Origin: Bacteroidota bacterium
GTDB lineage: Bacteria > Bacteroidota > Bacteroidia > Chitinophagales > Chitinophagaceae
Assembly (NCBI GenBank): GCA_020161535.1
Contig: JAIUNW010000009.1
Span: 1-64,000 of the forward strand
Reading direction: 5' to 3'
Length of the DNA: 64,000 nucleotides
Shown here piece after piece: positions 26,786-35,570 of this stretch (the first letter of the stretch is position 1; every line of letters starts with the position of its first letter). Under the pieces are notes generated by a model, which did no database searches, was not told where the DNA came from, and saw only the letters and a list, made by a program, of their open reading frames with translations. The translations under genes and the position numbers were made by a program.

Positions 26786-28885
26786 TTAGGACACCACCCA
26801 CCAGGCATAGCCATTGGCGGGAATTTCGACCTCCACTACAACTCGGCCATGGCAATCGGGCGTAAGCATTACCGGCGCCTCGCCCGATTTTGCAAAACGA
26901 ACCTTTTTCAGGTTGGTACCATCCAGCGGCAGGCTGATCTTTCTTTTGATCGGCTGCGGCAGCGGATTAAACAACAACAGCAGGCCACGCTCCCGACCCG
27001 AGGGCGACACATGCAGCCAGCCATCCCAGTCGCGGCCATCGGCCCGACGCAGGTGAACCATCGGCGCGTTGAGGATTTCGCGGTACTTTTTATACCAATT
27101 GATGACCTTGATCACCATATTGCGCGTACTAACGGTGTCGTATAAGCGCGGACCGCGATAACAGGCCTGCACCCCCGCACCATAATATTGTACCATCAGG
27201 TTTTCGTAATCACTGAGGTGTTGAGAGAGGGGTTCGAGAATTGCTTCCGGTCCGCCGCCCTGGTATCGTGTCAACGGTACAAAACCCCAACCCATCGACG
27301 GCGTTTTGTCAAAAGTTCCGTCGTGAATATTCTGCCGGTTGAGAATGCGTTGCTCTTCGCGCGGGAGCGAAAAATTCACTTCGCGATAACCGAGTGCGAT
27401 CTTATGCGTGCCATTCAAAAAATACCAATCGGGTGCATTGATGTACACACCGCGCTGGTTGAGCCATTGGTAAAGTTCCTGCTGGATCTTCATTTGCTCC
27501 CATTGCGAATCGTTGGCATCGTGGTGACCCGGATGCGTAACTGAAGCGCAAACATCACCGGGATAGGGGCCATCGTTTTCCCAGATATCAAAACCGGTGG
27601 CCATAAAAAACTGTTTGATTTTGTCGCGATAGGCCAGCCCCCATTTGCTGCCGAAACAAGGTGCGTTGCCAAAAAATGCATGGCCGGTTTTGCCCGTGAT
27701 TGGGCTGATCACATCATCTTCTTCGCTGATGCGTCGTGAACTGAACAAACTGTAACCGCCGATCTTAATGCCTTTGGCATGTGCGATCGAACTGATTTTT
27801 TTCCACCGCGCCAGGTTGGCTTCACTATTGTCTTCCATATTCAGGTGACTCCCAAAACTCAAGATCACGGCTTCATAACCGGTAGCCTTGCATTGATCGA
27901 TGGCGTTCAATACTTCTTCGTCATTCTTACTCACGAGGTGCATGAAGATCGGGTTTTCGGTTACCCACGGTGCAACGGTCTTGTACATACGCTGAATAGC
28001 CAGGCCTCTTTGTTCACGGTCGTAATTGTTCATGAGTAATTCAAAACTGCGAACCGATTCGAGCGTGCTGCCCGGGGCGATGCGAACATCTTTCACCATA
28101 TCGGGGTAAATTTCCACCCTGCAGGGCGTGGTGAGTGCATAGTTTACCTGCGAAGTATAGCTGCTGTCGGTAAGCCAGTGCAGGGTTTGGTCGCTCAGGT
28201 TATACCGCATCGCATTGTTGAAGGCATAATTGCTTTCGAAATAAATGCCGGCCTGTTTGGCCATTTTATCTACCGTGCCCACCACCGCGCTTTCTTCTTC
28301 CACGAGCGACAAAATTTCGTTTTTGATATAACCAGCATGCAGCGTGTCGCCCGTAGTATTGGTGATGGTGATCCACTTGGAAAGCAGTGGTTCCTGGTCG
28401 TACAAAGCATAATGCACATCGATCACCACACCGGGTAAGTCGGTGCTCTTAAAACGAAACCTGATTTGTTTACCGGTGGATGTTTTTATGGCGGCGGGAT
28501 GCCAGTTGGCGGGTTTCCAGGGTAACAAAGGCTGTAACGCCGAAGTATCAAATCCCTGGTAATGAAAGGCCTGGTCGTTGGGTTTGAGCTGCTGTAGCCA
28601 TTCAGGCAGAAAATACGCTTTCTGCTGCTGCCCCTGTAAACCGCCGATAACATACTGTTTGCCATTCAGCACTACCGAGGCTTCGGGTTCGATGGCCCGC
28701 AGCAATTGTTGGCCGGTAAGCAGGTTGCTGTAGTCGTAACAGGCGAGATCGGGACCGGTAACGAATTTCCGTTGCAGGTGACCGGTGGAAAAAGCAATGC
28801 CATTGCTCGTCACCGTTATCCGGGCGGGTTGCGCCTGAACAGCAAAACCCATTGCCAACAGGCCCCCTATTACCATCATTCGCAT
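26786..28885 (-). CDS. Putative secreted glycoside hydrolase, alpha-galactosidase-like
   Basis: The 699-residue protein has a signal peptide MRMMVIGGLLAMGFAVQAQ, an N-terminal beta-sandwich (about 20-300), a catalytic-barrel-like middle and a C-terminal beta domain, an architecture like GH36/clan GH-D enzymes. YKDKIKQFF-type helix followed by GFDIWENDGPYPGDVC is the probable nucleophile region, with the Asp in WEND as candidate. I cannot assign the family firmly. It is the first gene of the operon, 21 bases before the PSD1 gene, so the operon likely releases a sugar and then oxidises it. Confidence 0.65.
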   Translation of the reverse strand: MRMMVIGGLLAMGFAVQAQPARITVTSNGIAFSTGHLQRKFVTGPDLACYDYSNLLTGQQLLRAIEPEASVVLNGKQYVIGGLQGQQQKAYFLPEWLQQLKPNDQAFHYQGFDTSALQPLLPWKPANWHPAAIKTSTGKQIRFRFKSTDLPGVVIDVHYALYDQEPLLSKWITITNTTGDTLHAGYIKNEILSLVEEESAVVGTVDKMAKQAGIYFESNYAFNNAMRYNLSDQTLHWLTDSSYTSQVNYALTTPCRVEIYPDMVKDVRIAPGSTLESVRSFELLMNNYDREQRGLAIQRMYKTVAPWVTENPIFMHLVSKNDEEVLNAIDQCKATGYEAVILSFGSHLNMEDNSEANLARWKKISSIAHAKGIKIGGYSLFSSRRISEEDDVISPITGKTGHAFFGNAPCFGSKWGLAYRDKIKQFFMATGFDIWENDGPYPGDVCASVTHPGHHDANDSQWEQMKIQQELYQWLNQRGVYINAPDWYFLNGTHKIALGYREVNFSLPREEQRILNRQNIHDGTFDKTPSMGWGFVPLTRYQGGGPEAILEPLSQHLSDYENLMVQYYGAGVQACYRGPRLYDTVSTRNMVIKVINWYKKYREILNAPMVHLRRADGRDWDGWLHVSPSGRERGLLLLFNPLPQPIKRKISLPLDGTNLKKVRFAKSGEAPVMLTPDCHGRVVVEVEIPANGYAWWVVS

Positions 28886-28894
28886 AGTCGTGGT

Positions 28895-28929
28895 TTTTTA
28901 CCCGTCGGGTGGCACCCGACGGGTAAAAA
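28895..28929. repeat. Palindromic repeat, full inverted form
   Basis: Arms TTTTTACCCGTCGGGT (28895-28910) and ACCCGACGGGTAAAAA (28914-28929) are perfect 16-base complements around GGC. The element lies ten bases upstream of the glycoside hydrolase start and ahead of the divergent dgkA gene, so it cannot be an end-of-gene terminator for either. Confidence 0.92.
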
Positions 28930-29017
28930 TATCATTCGATTAAAGGTCATGATCAAGGCGGTGAAAAAAGAGGTGGAAATAAGCAAAAACCTATTTGTCA
29001 AAAAAATCCTAAAAGGC

Positions 29018-29048
29018 TTGCCAATCTGGAAAGCAGTTGCTTACTTTG
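29018..29048 (+). promoter_or_regulatory. Candidate promoter of dgkA
   Basis: TTG at 29018-29020 is followed after 20 bases by TTACTTTG at 29041-29048, one change from the Bacteroidota TAnnTTTG box at the usual spacing. Transcription would start about 16 bases before the dgkA ATG. Confidence 0.45.
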
Positions 29049-29070
29049 CATTTCAAAGTGCTTTTAAAAC

Positions 29071-29424
29071 ATGAAACTCATTCGTTCAATTGGTTACGCC
29101 CTTGCCGGCATCGGCTGTTTCTTTAAGCAGGATCGCAACGGGCAGATCCAACTGGTCGTTGCGCTGGCCAGCATCACTGCGGGATGGTTACTGCAGATAC
29201 CACCCACGCATTGGATGATACTGATCGCCTGCATCACGGCCGTACTCAGCCTGGAAATGGTCAATGCCTCGCTGGAAAAACTATGCGACCTGGTAGAGCC
29301 GTCTATCCACCCGCAGATCAAACTGATCAAAGACCTCGCTGCCGGCGCGGTGCTTCTGGCAGCCATCGCCAGTGTCATTATTGGTTTTTTTCTTTTCCTG
29401 CCTGCGGTAAGGCATCTGCTATAA
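29071..29424 (+). CDS. dgkA: Diacylglycerol/undecaprenol kinase family protein
   Basis: The 117-residue membrane protein has three helices and the family signature EMVNASLEKLCDLV followed by HPQIKLIKDLAAGAVLL. Members phosphorylate undecaprenol (most Gram-positives) or diacylglycerol (E. coli DgkA). Here the catalytic Glu and the Asp-Lys of the signature are kept. It recycles lipid carrier or diacylglycerol at the inner membrane. It is followed 39 bases later by a DUF1361 gene on the same strand. Confidence 0.9.
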   Translation: MKLIRSIGYALAGIGCFFKQDRNGQIQLVVALASITAGWLLQIPPTHWMILIACITAVLSLEMVNASLEKLCDLVEPSIHPQIKLIKDLAAGAVLLAAIASVIIGFFLFLPAVRHLL

Positions 29425-29463
29425 ATCCCTTCAACACCGCTATGAAGCCCGCAAACACCTGGA

Positions 29464-30123
29464 ATGAAGCCTATTAACACATACTATAAAAAAATCTGGC
29501 AATCGCAACAAATTCCTGCCCTGCTGGCAGCCTTTACGTTGTTTTTGCTCGCCATCCGGGCTGGTTTTACCAAAAGGCCCGAATACCTTTTTCTGCTGTG
29601 GAATCTCTTCCTGGCCTGGGTGCCCTATGCAATCAGCGAGTTACTACCGGTTACCAATAACCGAAAATGGTATTTTATTGGCATTCCCGTCTGGCTTGCT
29701 TTTTTTCCCAACGCGCCCTATATCATCACCGATTTCTACCACTTGCGCCAGCACGATTATGCACCCATTTGGGTGGATGTTGCCTTGCTGTTCTGGACTG
29801 CTGGCAGCGGGCTGTTACTCGGTTTGTTATCGATCCGGAATATGGAGAAAATACTGAGCGGCTATTTCAGCAACAAAGTGATTGAGGCTGCCATACATGT
29901 GGTGCTGTTTGCCTCGGCCTTTGGCATTTATGCAGGTCGTTACCTGCGGTGGAACAGTTGGGACCTGGTCACCGATCCGCACAGCATTGCCCGCGACATC
30001 AAACAGTTGCTGCTGCACCCTGCAGATAATTTCCGCACGGCCGGCATCACGCTCACGTTCGGCGCCCTGATGACCACTTGTTATATCATCATGAAAAAAC
30101 TTCGTGAAAAAAGCGAAGCTTGA
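29464..30123 (+). CDS. DUF1361 membrane protein
   Basis: The 219-residue protein has about six hydrophobic helices and the motifs NLFLAWVPYAISELL, FFPNAPYIITDFYHL and GRYLRWNSWDLVTDP characteristic of DUF1361. No function is known for this family. It probably shares the dgkA transcript. Confidence 0.85.
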   Translation: MKPINTYYKKIWQSQQIPALLAAFTLFLLAIRAGFTKRPEYLFLLWNLFLAWVPYAISELLPVTNNRKWYFIGIPVWLAFFPNAPYIITDFYHLRQHDYAPIWVDVALLFWTAGSGLLLGLLSIRNMEKILSGYFSNKVIEAAIHVVLFASAFGIYAGRYLRWNSWDLVTDPHSIARDIKQLLLHPADNFRTAGITLTFGALMTTCYIIMKKLREKSEA

Positions 30124-30141
30124 ATTTGCCGCATTGGTGCT

Positions 30142-30174
30142 ACCCGACGAGTGTACTGATTCCACCCGTCGGGT
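30142..30174. repeat. Palindromic repeat, degenerate inverted form
   Basis: ACCCGACGAGT (30142-30152, one change from the family unit) and ACCCGTCGGGT (30164-30174) lie between the convergent DUF1361 and FtsX-type genes with an 11-base spacer. Here the arms are in the opposite order to those at 28.9 and 56.5 kb. In this position the hairpin could end transcription from both sides. Confidence 0.75.
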
Positions 30175-30185
30175 GCCAGCACCCA

Positions 30186-32612
30186 TCATTCCGAGCGAAG
30201 CGCATTCACCGGGTTTGCATGGGCGGCACGCAGCGCATGAAAGCCGATGGTCAACAAGGCAATCACCAATGCCAGGAGACCAGACACGGCAAACATCCAC
30301 CATTTGATGTCAATACGATAAGCGAAATCATGCAGCCATTGCTGCATACCCCACCAGGCAATGGGCGACGCAATTACCATGGCCAACAAAATCAGGCGCA
30401 AAAAATCGGTCGACAACATGGCTACCACCCCCGCTACCGAAGCGCCCAACACTTTTCGGATGCCAATCTCTTTGGTGCGCTGAAAAGAACTGATGACGGC
30501 AAGTCCGAACAACCCCAGGCAACTGATCAATATCGCCACGCCGGTAGCCAGGTTGATCAATCGCGATAAGTTTCGTTCTGCCTTATACATTTCTGCCAGC
30601 GCCTCATCGTAAAACTCGTATTTGAAACTACCCGTCGGGTAAAATTCATTCCATTTTTTTTCGAGCCGCCCGATGGTTGCCTGCCACTGGGCGGGATCCT
30701 GTGCATTCAATTTGATGTTGAACGAAGAGAGGTTTTCTTTTTCGGTTTGCAACACCATGGGGTCGATGGTTTCATGAAAATCACGCAGGTGAAAATCACG
30801 CACCACACCCACAATCGGAAAGGATTGCGACGAAGGTTGACCGATCATTTTTCCCAAAGCCTCCTGCGGCGTTTTAAACCCAAGTGCTTTGTACGCCGTT
30901 TCGTTGATCACCAATTCCCGCACAGTATCGGAAGGCAATGCTTGCCGACCCGCTACCAGCGGAATTTGAAACAACCGCATATAATTGCTGTCGATGACTT
31001 TGCGAAACAACTGCAACTTTATCGGCTCAGCCGCATCGGCCGGTTTGTATTCGTACTGGCTCGACGAATAACCCGACTCCATCGGTTTATCACCGAGCGA
31101 AAGATCGCGCACACCGGTTTCGCGCCGCCATTCTTGCGCCAATGCAAATTGTTTTCCTTCGTATTGTTTGTTGAACAGGATTTTCCAGGGAATATCCACC
31201 AACAATACCGCTTCTTTGTTGAAGCCCATATCTTTTTTCGTGGTGTACCGCAACTGCATACCCATAATCAATGCACCGATAATAAATACTTGTGCGATCA
31301 CAAACTGAAACACGATCAGCGATTTTCTGAAAGTGAGTGACTGCGGATGTGCCGTTTTACTGGCATGCCCGCGCAAAATGCTAAGCGGTCGCACACGGGT
31401 AATCAACCACGACGGATACCAGCCGGCCAGCAATACCAACAACAACAGCAAACCCGCAAAAGCCGCCAGCACCGGCCAGGGAGACGAAAATTCCCTGACC
31501 CCCGCTGGTATAAGGTCACCGAGCGACCACATAATACCGCGCGATAAAACCAGGGCCAGCACAGCGGCCAATAAAACAGTAAACAAGGTTTCGCCAAACA
31601 CCAATCCGGCGAGGTGCTTCTTATCACTACCGAGCAACTTTCGCATGCCGATTTCCTTGCTTTGTTGCGGTACCCGGGCCGTACTCAGGTTAATATAATT
31701 GATACAGGCCAACAACAGTAAAAAAGCGCCGAGCGCGATGAGCCCATACAATACTTTCTTATTTGCCTTCCGGTTTTCGTATTCATTGATATATGTAGAG
31801 AAATGGGATTCCCGCAAGGGCATCAGGTGAAACCAGCGATTAAACTTATAATCAGGTCGCACTTCCGATTCAAACTGTTGCATTTTTTTCTCGGTGATGC
31901 TGCGAACCAGGTTCATTACCGCGGCGGTATCGGCGGTTGTTTCAACATACAATTGATCGGATCCGTTGGTATTGCTCCATCGTGCAATCGGGTAGGCTTC
32001 TTTCTTCAACACGGTAAATGCTTTCGCATCAAATTCAGTGGGATAATCCAGGTCTGCCACTACCCCCGTCACCACCCGACGAACGGTATCATTTTGAAAC
32101 AAGCTGCGCCCCAATAATTGATCGGCAGCAATATTGCCGAAATAAGTTTTCGCGGCAGATGCCGTGAGCACCAGGTTCTCCGGTGCCTTCAATGCCGTTA
32201 CCGGATTGCCCGCCAACCATTGGTAATGTATCAGGTCGAAATAAGCACTATCGGTCTGCACCGTTTTGACTGGCTCCTCAAAAACGGTGCTGCCCACTTT
32301 AACCGTGCGTACATCGCCCCTGAACACCGGCACTACTTTTTGCAATTGCGGCACCTGGTCGCGCAGGGCCTGGTACATCGGCTTGGACACGCCGCCATTC
32401 CAGGATTCTTTGTTATCGAAAACAAACCCCGACACCAAACGATACACCTGGTCGCGGTTTTCCAGTTTGTTTTCATAGCTGAATTCAAAACCGACCATCT
32501 GGCAAATCACCCAGCAGGCGCTGATGCCGATGGCGAGGCCGAACACATTTAAAAAACTGAAAAGGGGCGCGCGGCGCAGCCGGCGGATGATGGTTTTGAT
32601 GGTGGATCGCAT
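30186..32612 (-). CDS. FtsX/MacB-type ABC permease (orphan, 800-residue class)
   Basis: The 808-residue protein has two FtsX units: a helix near residue 20, a periplasmic domain, three helices in IALGAFLLLLACINYINLSTAR onward, and the same pattern repeated at the C-terminus (ISCLGLFGLAVISSFQRTKEIGIRKVLGAS). The motif ARVPQQSKEIGMRKLLGSDKK links the two halves to the ATPase. No ATPase gene is adjacent, which is usual for this class in Bacteroidota. It probably exports a small peptide or drug. I start at ATG 32612 rather than TTG 32618. Confidence 0.88.
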   Translation of the reverse strand: MRSTIKTIIRRLRRAPLFSFLNVFGLAIGISACWVICQMVGFEFSYENKLENRDQVYRLVSGFVFDNKESWNGGVSKPMYQALRDQVPQLQKVVPVFRGDVRTVKVGSTVFEEPVKTVQTDSAYFDLIHYQWLAGNPVTALKAPENLVLTASAAKTYFGNIAADQLLGRSLFQNDTVRRVVTGVVADLDYPTEFDAKAFTVLKKEAYPIARWSNTNGSDQLYVETTADTAAVMNLVRSITEKKMQQFESEVRPDYKFNRWFHLMPLRESHFSTYINEYENRKANKKVLYGLIALGAFLLLLACINYINLSTARVPQQSKEIGMRKLLGSDKKHLAGLVFGETLFTVLLAAVLALVLSRGIMWSLGDLIPAGVREFSSPWPVLAAFAGLLLLLVLLAGWYPSWLITRVRPLSILRGHASKTAHPQSLTFRKSLIVFQFVIAQVFIIGALIMGMQLRYTTKKDMGFNKEAVLLVDIPWKILFNKQYEGKQFALAQEWRRETGVRDLSLGDKPMESGYSSSQYEYKPADAAEPIKLQLFRKVIDSNYMRLFQIPLVAGRQALPSDTVRELVINETAYKALGFKTPQEALGKMIGQPSSQSFPIVGVVRDFHLRDFHETIDPMVLQTEKENLSSFNIKLNAQDPAQWQATIGRLEKKWNEFYPTGSFKYEFYDEALAEMYKAERNLSRLINLATGVAILISCLGLFGLAVISSFQRTKEIGIRKVLGASVAGVVAMLSTDFLRLILLAMVIASPIAWWGMQQWLHDFAYRIDIKWWMFAVSGLLALVIALLTIGFHALRAAHANPVNALRSE
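30630..30640. repeat. Single repeat unit inside the permease gene
   Basis: One copy of ACCCGTCGGGT is read in frame as Tyr-Pro-Thr-Gly in the second periplasmic domain. On the coding strand it is preceded by TTTT, as in the intergenic copies. Confidence 0.7.
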
Positions 32613-32618
32613 GTGCAA

Positions 32619-33029
32619 GTTCCCTAAGAATCATTCCAAACTGCAAATGCATTCATTTCCAGCGAGCTATAAAAAACTGGCTGCTGTAAACTGTTCGAAA
32701 TCGTACAGTGACTGTCCGCTACCCAACGGACAAATCGGCCAAAAAAGTTAAGCGTCAAGTTTACGGCAAGAAAATACCGACCTGTCCAATTTGGGTTGAT
32801 CATCTGCTGTATACCCGTAAGCCTGCAAGCTCAAAAAATAAGCTTCTTGCAAACGTTGACCGTACGGCATTTCAACTGGAAAGACATTCGTTCGATCAGC
32901 CTCCTGGAATGTTTGCATGGTAAACGAGCTACGATCTAATTTATATTCCATACCAATTTGATTCTTCAATGTACGATTTTCTAAGTAGTGCTGCAGCAGC
33001 AAACAGTTTACTACCTTTAAACCAGTCAT
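32619..33029. other. Spacer around the small LDR gene
   Basis: Outside the small gene, 32619-32747 and 32952-33029 hold no recognisable RNA or repeat. A TACCTTTA sequence at 33012-33019 resembles a -7 box but is so close to the next start that the leader would be about five bases. Confidence 0.4.
32748..32951 (-). CDS. Small protein with paired LDR-x-x-F motifs
   Basis: This 67-residue frame begins MEYKLDRSSFTMQTFQEAD and ends PKLDRSVFSCRKLDA, so a KLDRSxF motif stands at both ends of a central RLQEAYFLSLQAYGY helix. I recall short Bacteroidota proteins of unknown function with the same layout, with LDRTAF-type repeats at each end, which is why I call it real although a longer open frame continues upstream without plausible protein sequence. 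It is divergent from the TIM-barrel gene at 33.0 kb. No function is known to me. Confidence 0.68.
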   Translation of the reverse strand: MEYKLDRSSFTMQTFQEADRTNVFPVEMPYGQRLQEAYFLSLQAYGYTADDQPKLDRSVFSCRKLDA

Positions 33030-33965
33030 ATGAAAAGAAGAATCTTTCTCCGCAATAGTTTGCTCAGCGCCGGAGCGCTGGCCATCGACCCCCTGTCTTT
33101 CTCCTCTGCCGCGCCGAAATTGAAAATTTCGCTGGCAGAATGGTCCTTGCACCGGGCGCTGCAAGCCAAACAACTGCATCACCTCGACTTTCCCATCACA
33201 GCCAAAAAAACCTATGGCATTGATGCCGTTGAATATGTTAGTGGCTTCTTTGGTCTAGACCGAAACATGACCCAGCAAGAAGCCGGCAAGAACACAGCTT
33301 ACCTGAAAGAGCTGTTGCAACGCAGCAAAGATGCCGGCGTTTACAACAACCTGATCATGGTTGACCAAGAAGGACCGCTGGCCATACCCGACGATACGAT
33401 AAGATTAAAAGCGGTGGAAGACCACAAAAAATGGGTAGACGCCGCCAGCCTGCTTGGCTGCACCATTGTCCGCGTCAACCTGCAGGGGGAGGGCGACCGC
33501 GCAGCGAAAAAAACAGCCGCTGTCGATTCCTTATCGCGACTCGGTGAATATGCCGGCACGCAACATATCAACGTCGTGGTCGAGAACCATGGTGGCGACT
33601 CCTCACGAGCCGATTGGCTGGTATCCATCATGCAACAGGTGGGCCGTAAAAACGTGGGCACCCTGCCTGATTTCGGCAATTTTTGTATTGGTCAGGCCTG
33701 GGGTAGCACGCAGGGAAATTGTCCGGAAGCCTACGACACCTATACAGGCGTGGCTGAACTGCTGCCCTTCGCCAAAGGCGTGAGTGCCAAAACCTACGAT
33801 TTCGATGCCAATGGCAACCAACCGAAGATGGACTACCAAAAACTCATTGGCCTGGTGAAAAAATCAGGTTTCAATGGCTATATCGGCATCGAATACGAAG
33901 GTGAAAACCAACCGGAAGACGAAGGCATCAAACGCACCAAGGCCTTGCTCAACAAGCTACTTTAA
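33030..33965 (+). CDS. Tat-exported sugar isomerase/epimerase-like TIM barrel
   Basis: The 311-residue protein begins with MKRRIFLRNSLLSAGALA, a twin-arginine-like signal, and continues as an AP-endonuclease-2/xylose-isomerase-type barrel. Glu in GIDAVEYVSGFF, VVENHGGDSSRADW, GTLPDFGNFCIG and YIGIEYEGENQPEDEGI are the usual metal-binding strands. It is probably a sugar or keto-sugar isomerase in the periplasm. It resembles the barrel in the cytochrome operon in class and export but not in close sequence. The stop is seven bases from that of the convergent alcohol dehydrogenase. Confidence 0.85.
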   Translation: MKRRIFLRNSLLSAGALAIDPLSFSSAAPKLKISLAEWSLHRALQAKQLHHLDFPITAKKTYGIDAVEYVSGFFGLDRNMTQQEAGKNTAYLKELLQRSKDAGVYNNLIMVDQEGPLAIPDDTIRLKAVEDHKKWVDAASLLGCTIVRVNLQGEGDRAAKKTAAVDSLSRLGEYAGTQHINVVVENHGGDSSRADWLVSIMQQVGRKNVGTLPDFGNFCIGQAWGSTQGNCPEAYDTYTGVAELLPFAKGVSAKTYDFDANGNQPKMDYQKLIGLVKKSGFNGYIGIEYEGENQPEDEGIKRTKALLNKLL

Positions 33966-33972
33966 GCATGAC

Positions 33973-35016
33973 TTACAAGGTCGCCATATCAATCACAAAG
34001 CGATACCGAACATCACCCTTTATCATCCGGTCATAGGCCGATTGTATGTCTTTCATGGCGATCAGTTCAATATCGCTTACAATACCTTTTTCCGCGCAAA
34101 AATCGAGCATCTCCTGGGTTTCGGCTATACCACCGATGGAAGAGCCTGCTACGCTCTTACGGCCACCCACAACCGAAAACGCCGGCAACGAAAAGGGTGA
34201 ACTGGGCAAGCCAACACATATCAGGGAACCGTTCACTTTCAGCAGGCTGAGGTAAAACGAAAGATCGTGTTCGGCACTCACCGTATCGAGAATAAAATCA
34301 AAACTTCCTTTCGCTTTTTTCACCTGTTCTGGATCTGTCGTCACTACAAAATGATGGGCACCGAGTTTTTTTGCATCGGCTTCTTTTTTGGGCGAGGTAC
34401 TCAATACGGTTACATCCGCACCAAATGCGACGCCGAATTTTACGGCCATATGACCCAATCCACCGAGACCCAACACAGCCAGCTTATGCCCCTTGCCCAC
34501 TTTCCAGTGTCGCAGCGGTGAATAGGTGGTGATACCGGCACACAGCAACGGCGCAGTGGCTGTGAGGTCCAGCTTGTCGCTGATATGCAACACAAAATCT
34601 TCATTCACCACAATGGTATTGGAATAGCCACCATAGGTGGGCGTTTTGTGGTCTTGCTCCCGGCTATTGTAGGTGCCGGTGGCACCATTGAGGCAATATT
34701 GTTCCAGTCCGTCGTTACAACTGCTGCAGGTACGGCAACTATCTACCAGGCAACCCACAGCTGCCAGGTCGCCCACTTTAAATTTCTTTACATGGGCACC
34801 CACTTTCACCACCTTGCCTACAATTTCATGGCCCGGCACCATGGGGAAAATCCCTTCGAACCAATCGTTTCGAATCTGGTGCAGGTCGCTGTGGCAAACA
34901 CCGCAATATTGAATATCGAATTGCACATCGTGCGCTCCCACTTCTCTTCTTTCAAATTGCCAGGGAGCAAGTTCGCTGGTGGGCGTTTGGGCAGCCCAGG
35001 CTTTTGCAGTAATCAT
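33973..35016 (-). CDS. Zinc-dependent NADP alcohol dehydrogenase (YahK/CAD type)
   Basis: The 347-residue protein has the catalytic zinc site YCGVCHSDLH (about 37-46) with GHEIVGKV, the four-Cys structural zinc lobe CRTCSSCNDGLEQYC (about 94-108), and the cofactor motif GLGGLGHMAVKFG (about 175-187). It should reduce aldehydes or oxidise primary alcohols with NADP. The protein ends ...VRYRFVIDMATL as in the cinnamyl alcohol dehydrogenase family. A candidate terminator for the preceding gene separates it from the DUF486 gene. Confidence 0.92.
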   Translation of the reverse strand: MITAKAWAAQTPTSELAPWQFERREVGAHDVQFDIQYCGVCHSDLHQIRNDWFEGIFPMVPGHEIVGKVVKVGAHVKKFKVGDLAAVGCLVDSCRTCSSCNDGLEQYCLNGATGTYNSREQDHKTPTYGGYSNTIVVNEDFVLHISDKLDLTATAPLLCAGITTYSPLRHWKVGKGHKLAVLGLGGLGHMAVKFGVAFGADVTVLSTSPKKEADAKKLGAHHFVVTTDPEQVKKAKGSFDFILDTVSAEHDLSFYLSLLKVNGSLICVGLPSSPFSLPAFSVVGGRKSVAGSSIGGIAETQEMLDFCAEKGIVSDIELIAMKDIQSAYDRMIKGDVRYRFVIDMATL

Positions 35017-35035
35017 GACTATTGGTTAATGAGTT

Positions 35036-35064
35036 AAAAGGCGCCTTCGCTGAACCCGGCGCCT
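35036..35064 (-). terminator. Candidate terminator after the DUF486 gene
   Basis: On the minus strand AGGCGCC (35064-35058) and GGCGCCT (35045-35039) form a seven-pair stem with a 12-base loop, followed by TTT. It lies about 75 bases past the DUF486 stop and 22 bases before the alcohol dehydrogenase start. Confidence 0.55.
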
Positions 35065-35136
35065 GTATTGAAATATTCTAACACAATTTCTCCCATTCTG
35101 TTCAAATCGGCAGTCGATAATTTTGCCCCCACCGCC

Positions 35137-35508
35137 TCAACCCTTAAAAATAAAATACACGGCCGCAATCAACAAAGCAAAGCCGATAAAATGATTGATC
35201 GATAATGTCAGGTTGTTAAACACCAGTTTGGAAAAAACAACAAACACCACCAGGGTAATCACTTCCTGGATCACTTTCAGTTGCACGAGCGAAAATGGCC
35301 CGCCGGTTTCCATCGACCCAATACGATTGGCCGGCACCTGGAAGCAATATTCAAAAAAAGCAATTCCCCAGCTAATCAAAATAATCACCCAAACGGGCGT
35401 GGCCGCGTGACTGCTGTCCTTGCCGAAAAATTTTAAATGTCCGTACCAGGCGGCCGTCATAAACGAGTTGGAAAGAAACAGCAATCCAATGGTGCTGATT
35501 GATTTCAT
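35137..35508 (-). CDS. DMT-like small membrane protein (DUF486)
   Basis: The 123-residue protein has four hydrophobic helices with the family sequence SNSFMTAAWYGHLKF, WVIILISWGIAFFEYCFQVPANRIG and LKVIQEVITLVVFVVFS. The frame is open upstream to a TTG at 35634, but the extra 42 residues are unlike the family and overlap the terminator of nrdJ, so I start at ATG 35508. The function of DUF486 proteins is not known. Confidence 0.85.
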   Translation of the reverse strand: MKSISTIGLLFLSNSFMTAAWYGHLKFFGKDSSHAATPVWVIILISWGIAFFEYCFQVPANRIGSMETGGPFSLVQLKVIQEVITLVVFVVFSKLVFNNLTLSINHFIGFALLIAAVYFIFKG

Positions 35509-35570
35509 AATGGGCTTTTGAGTTGGACAAATATGCCTAATATTTTCATGCTGATGGCCTGCATAAAAAC

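Noticed and set aside
28949-29074. Small plus-strand frame of 41 residues overlapping dgkA start
   Set aside because: The candidate dgkA promoter lies inside it and the sequence resembles no protein I know; its ATGA overlap is probably accidental.
33012-33019. TACCTTTA as promoter of the TIM-barrel gene
   Set aside because: The leader would be about five bases and the last base deviates from the TTTG core, so I do not list it as a promoter.
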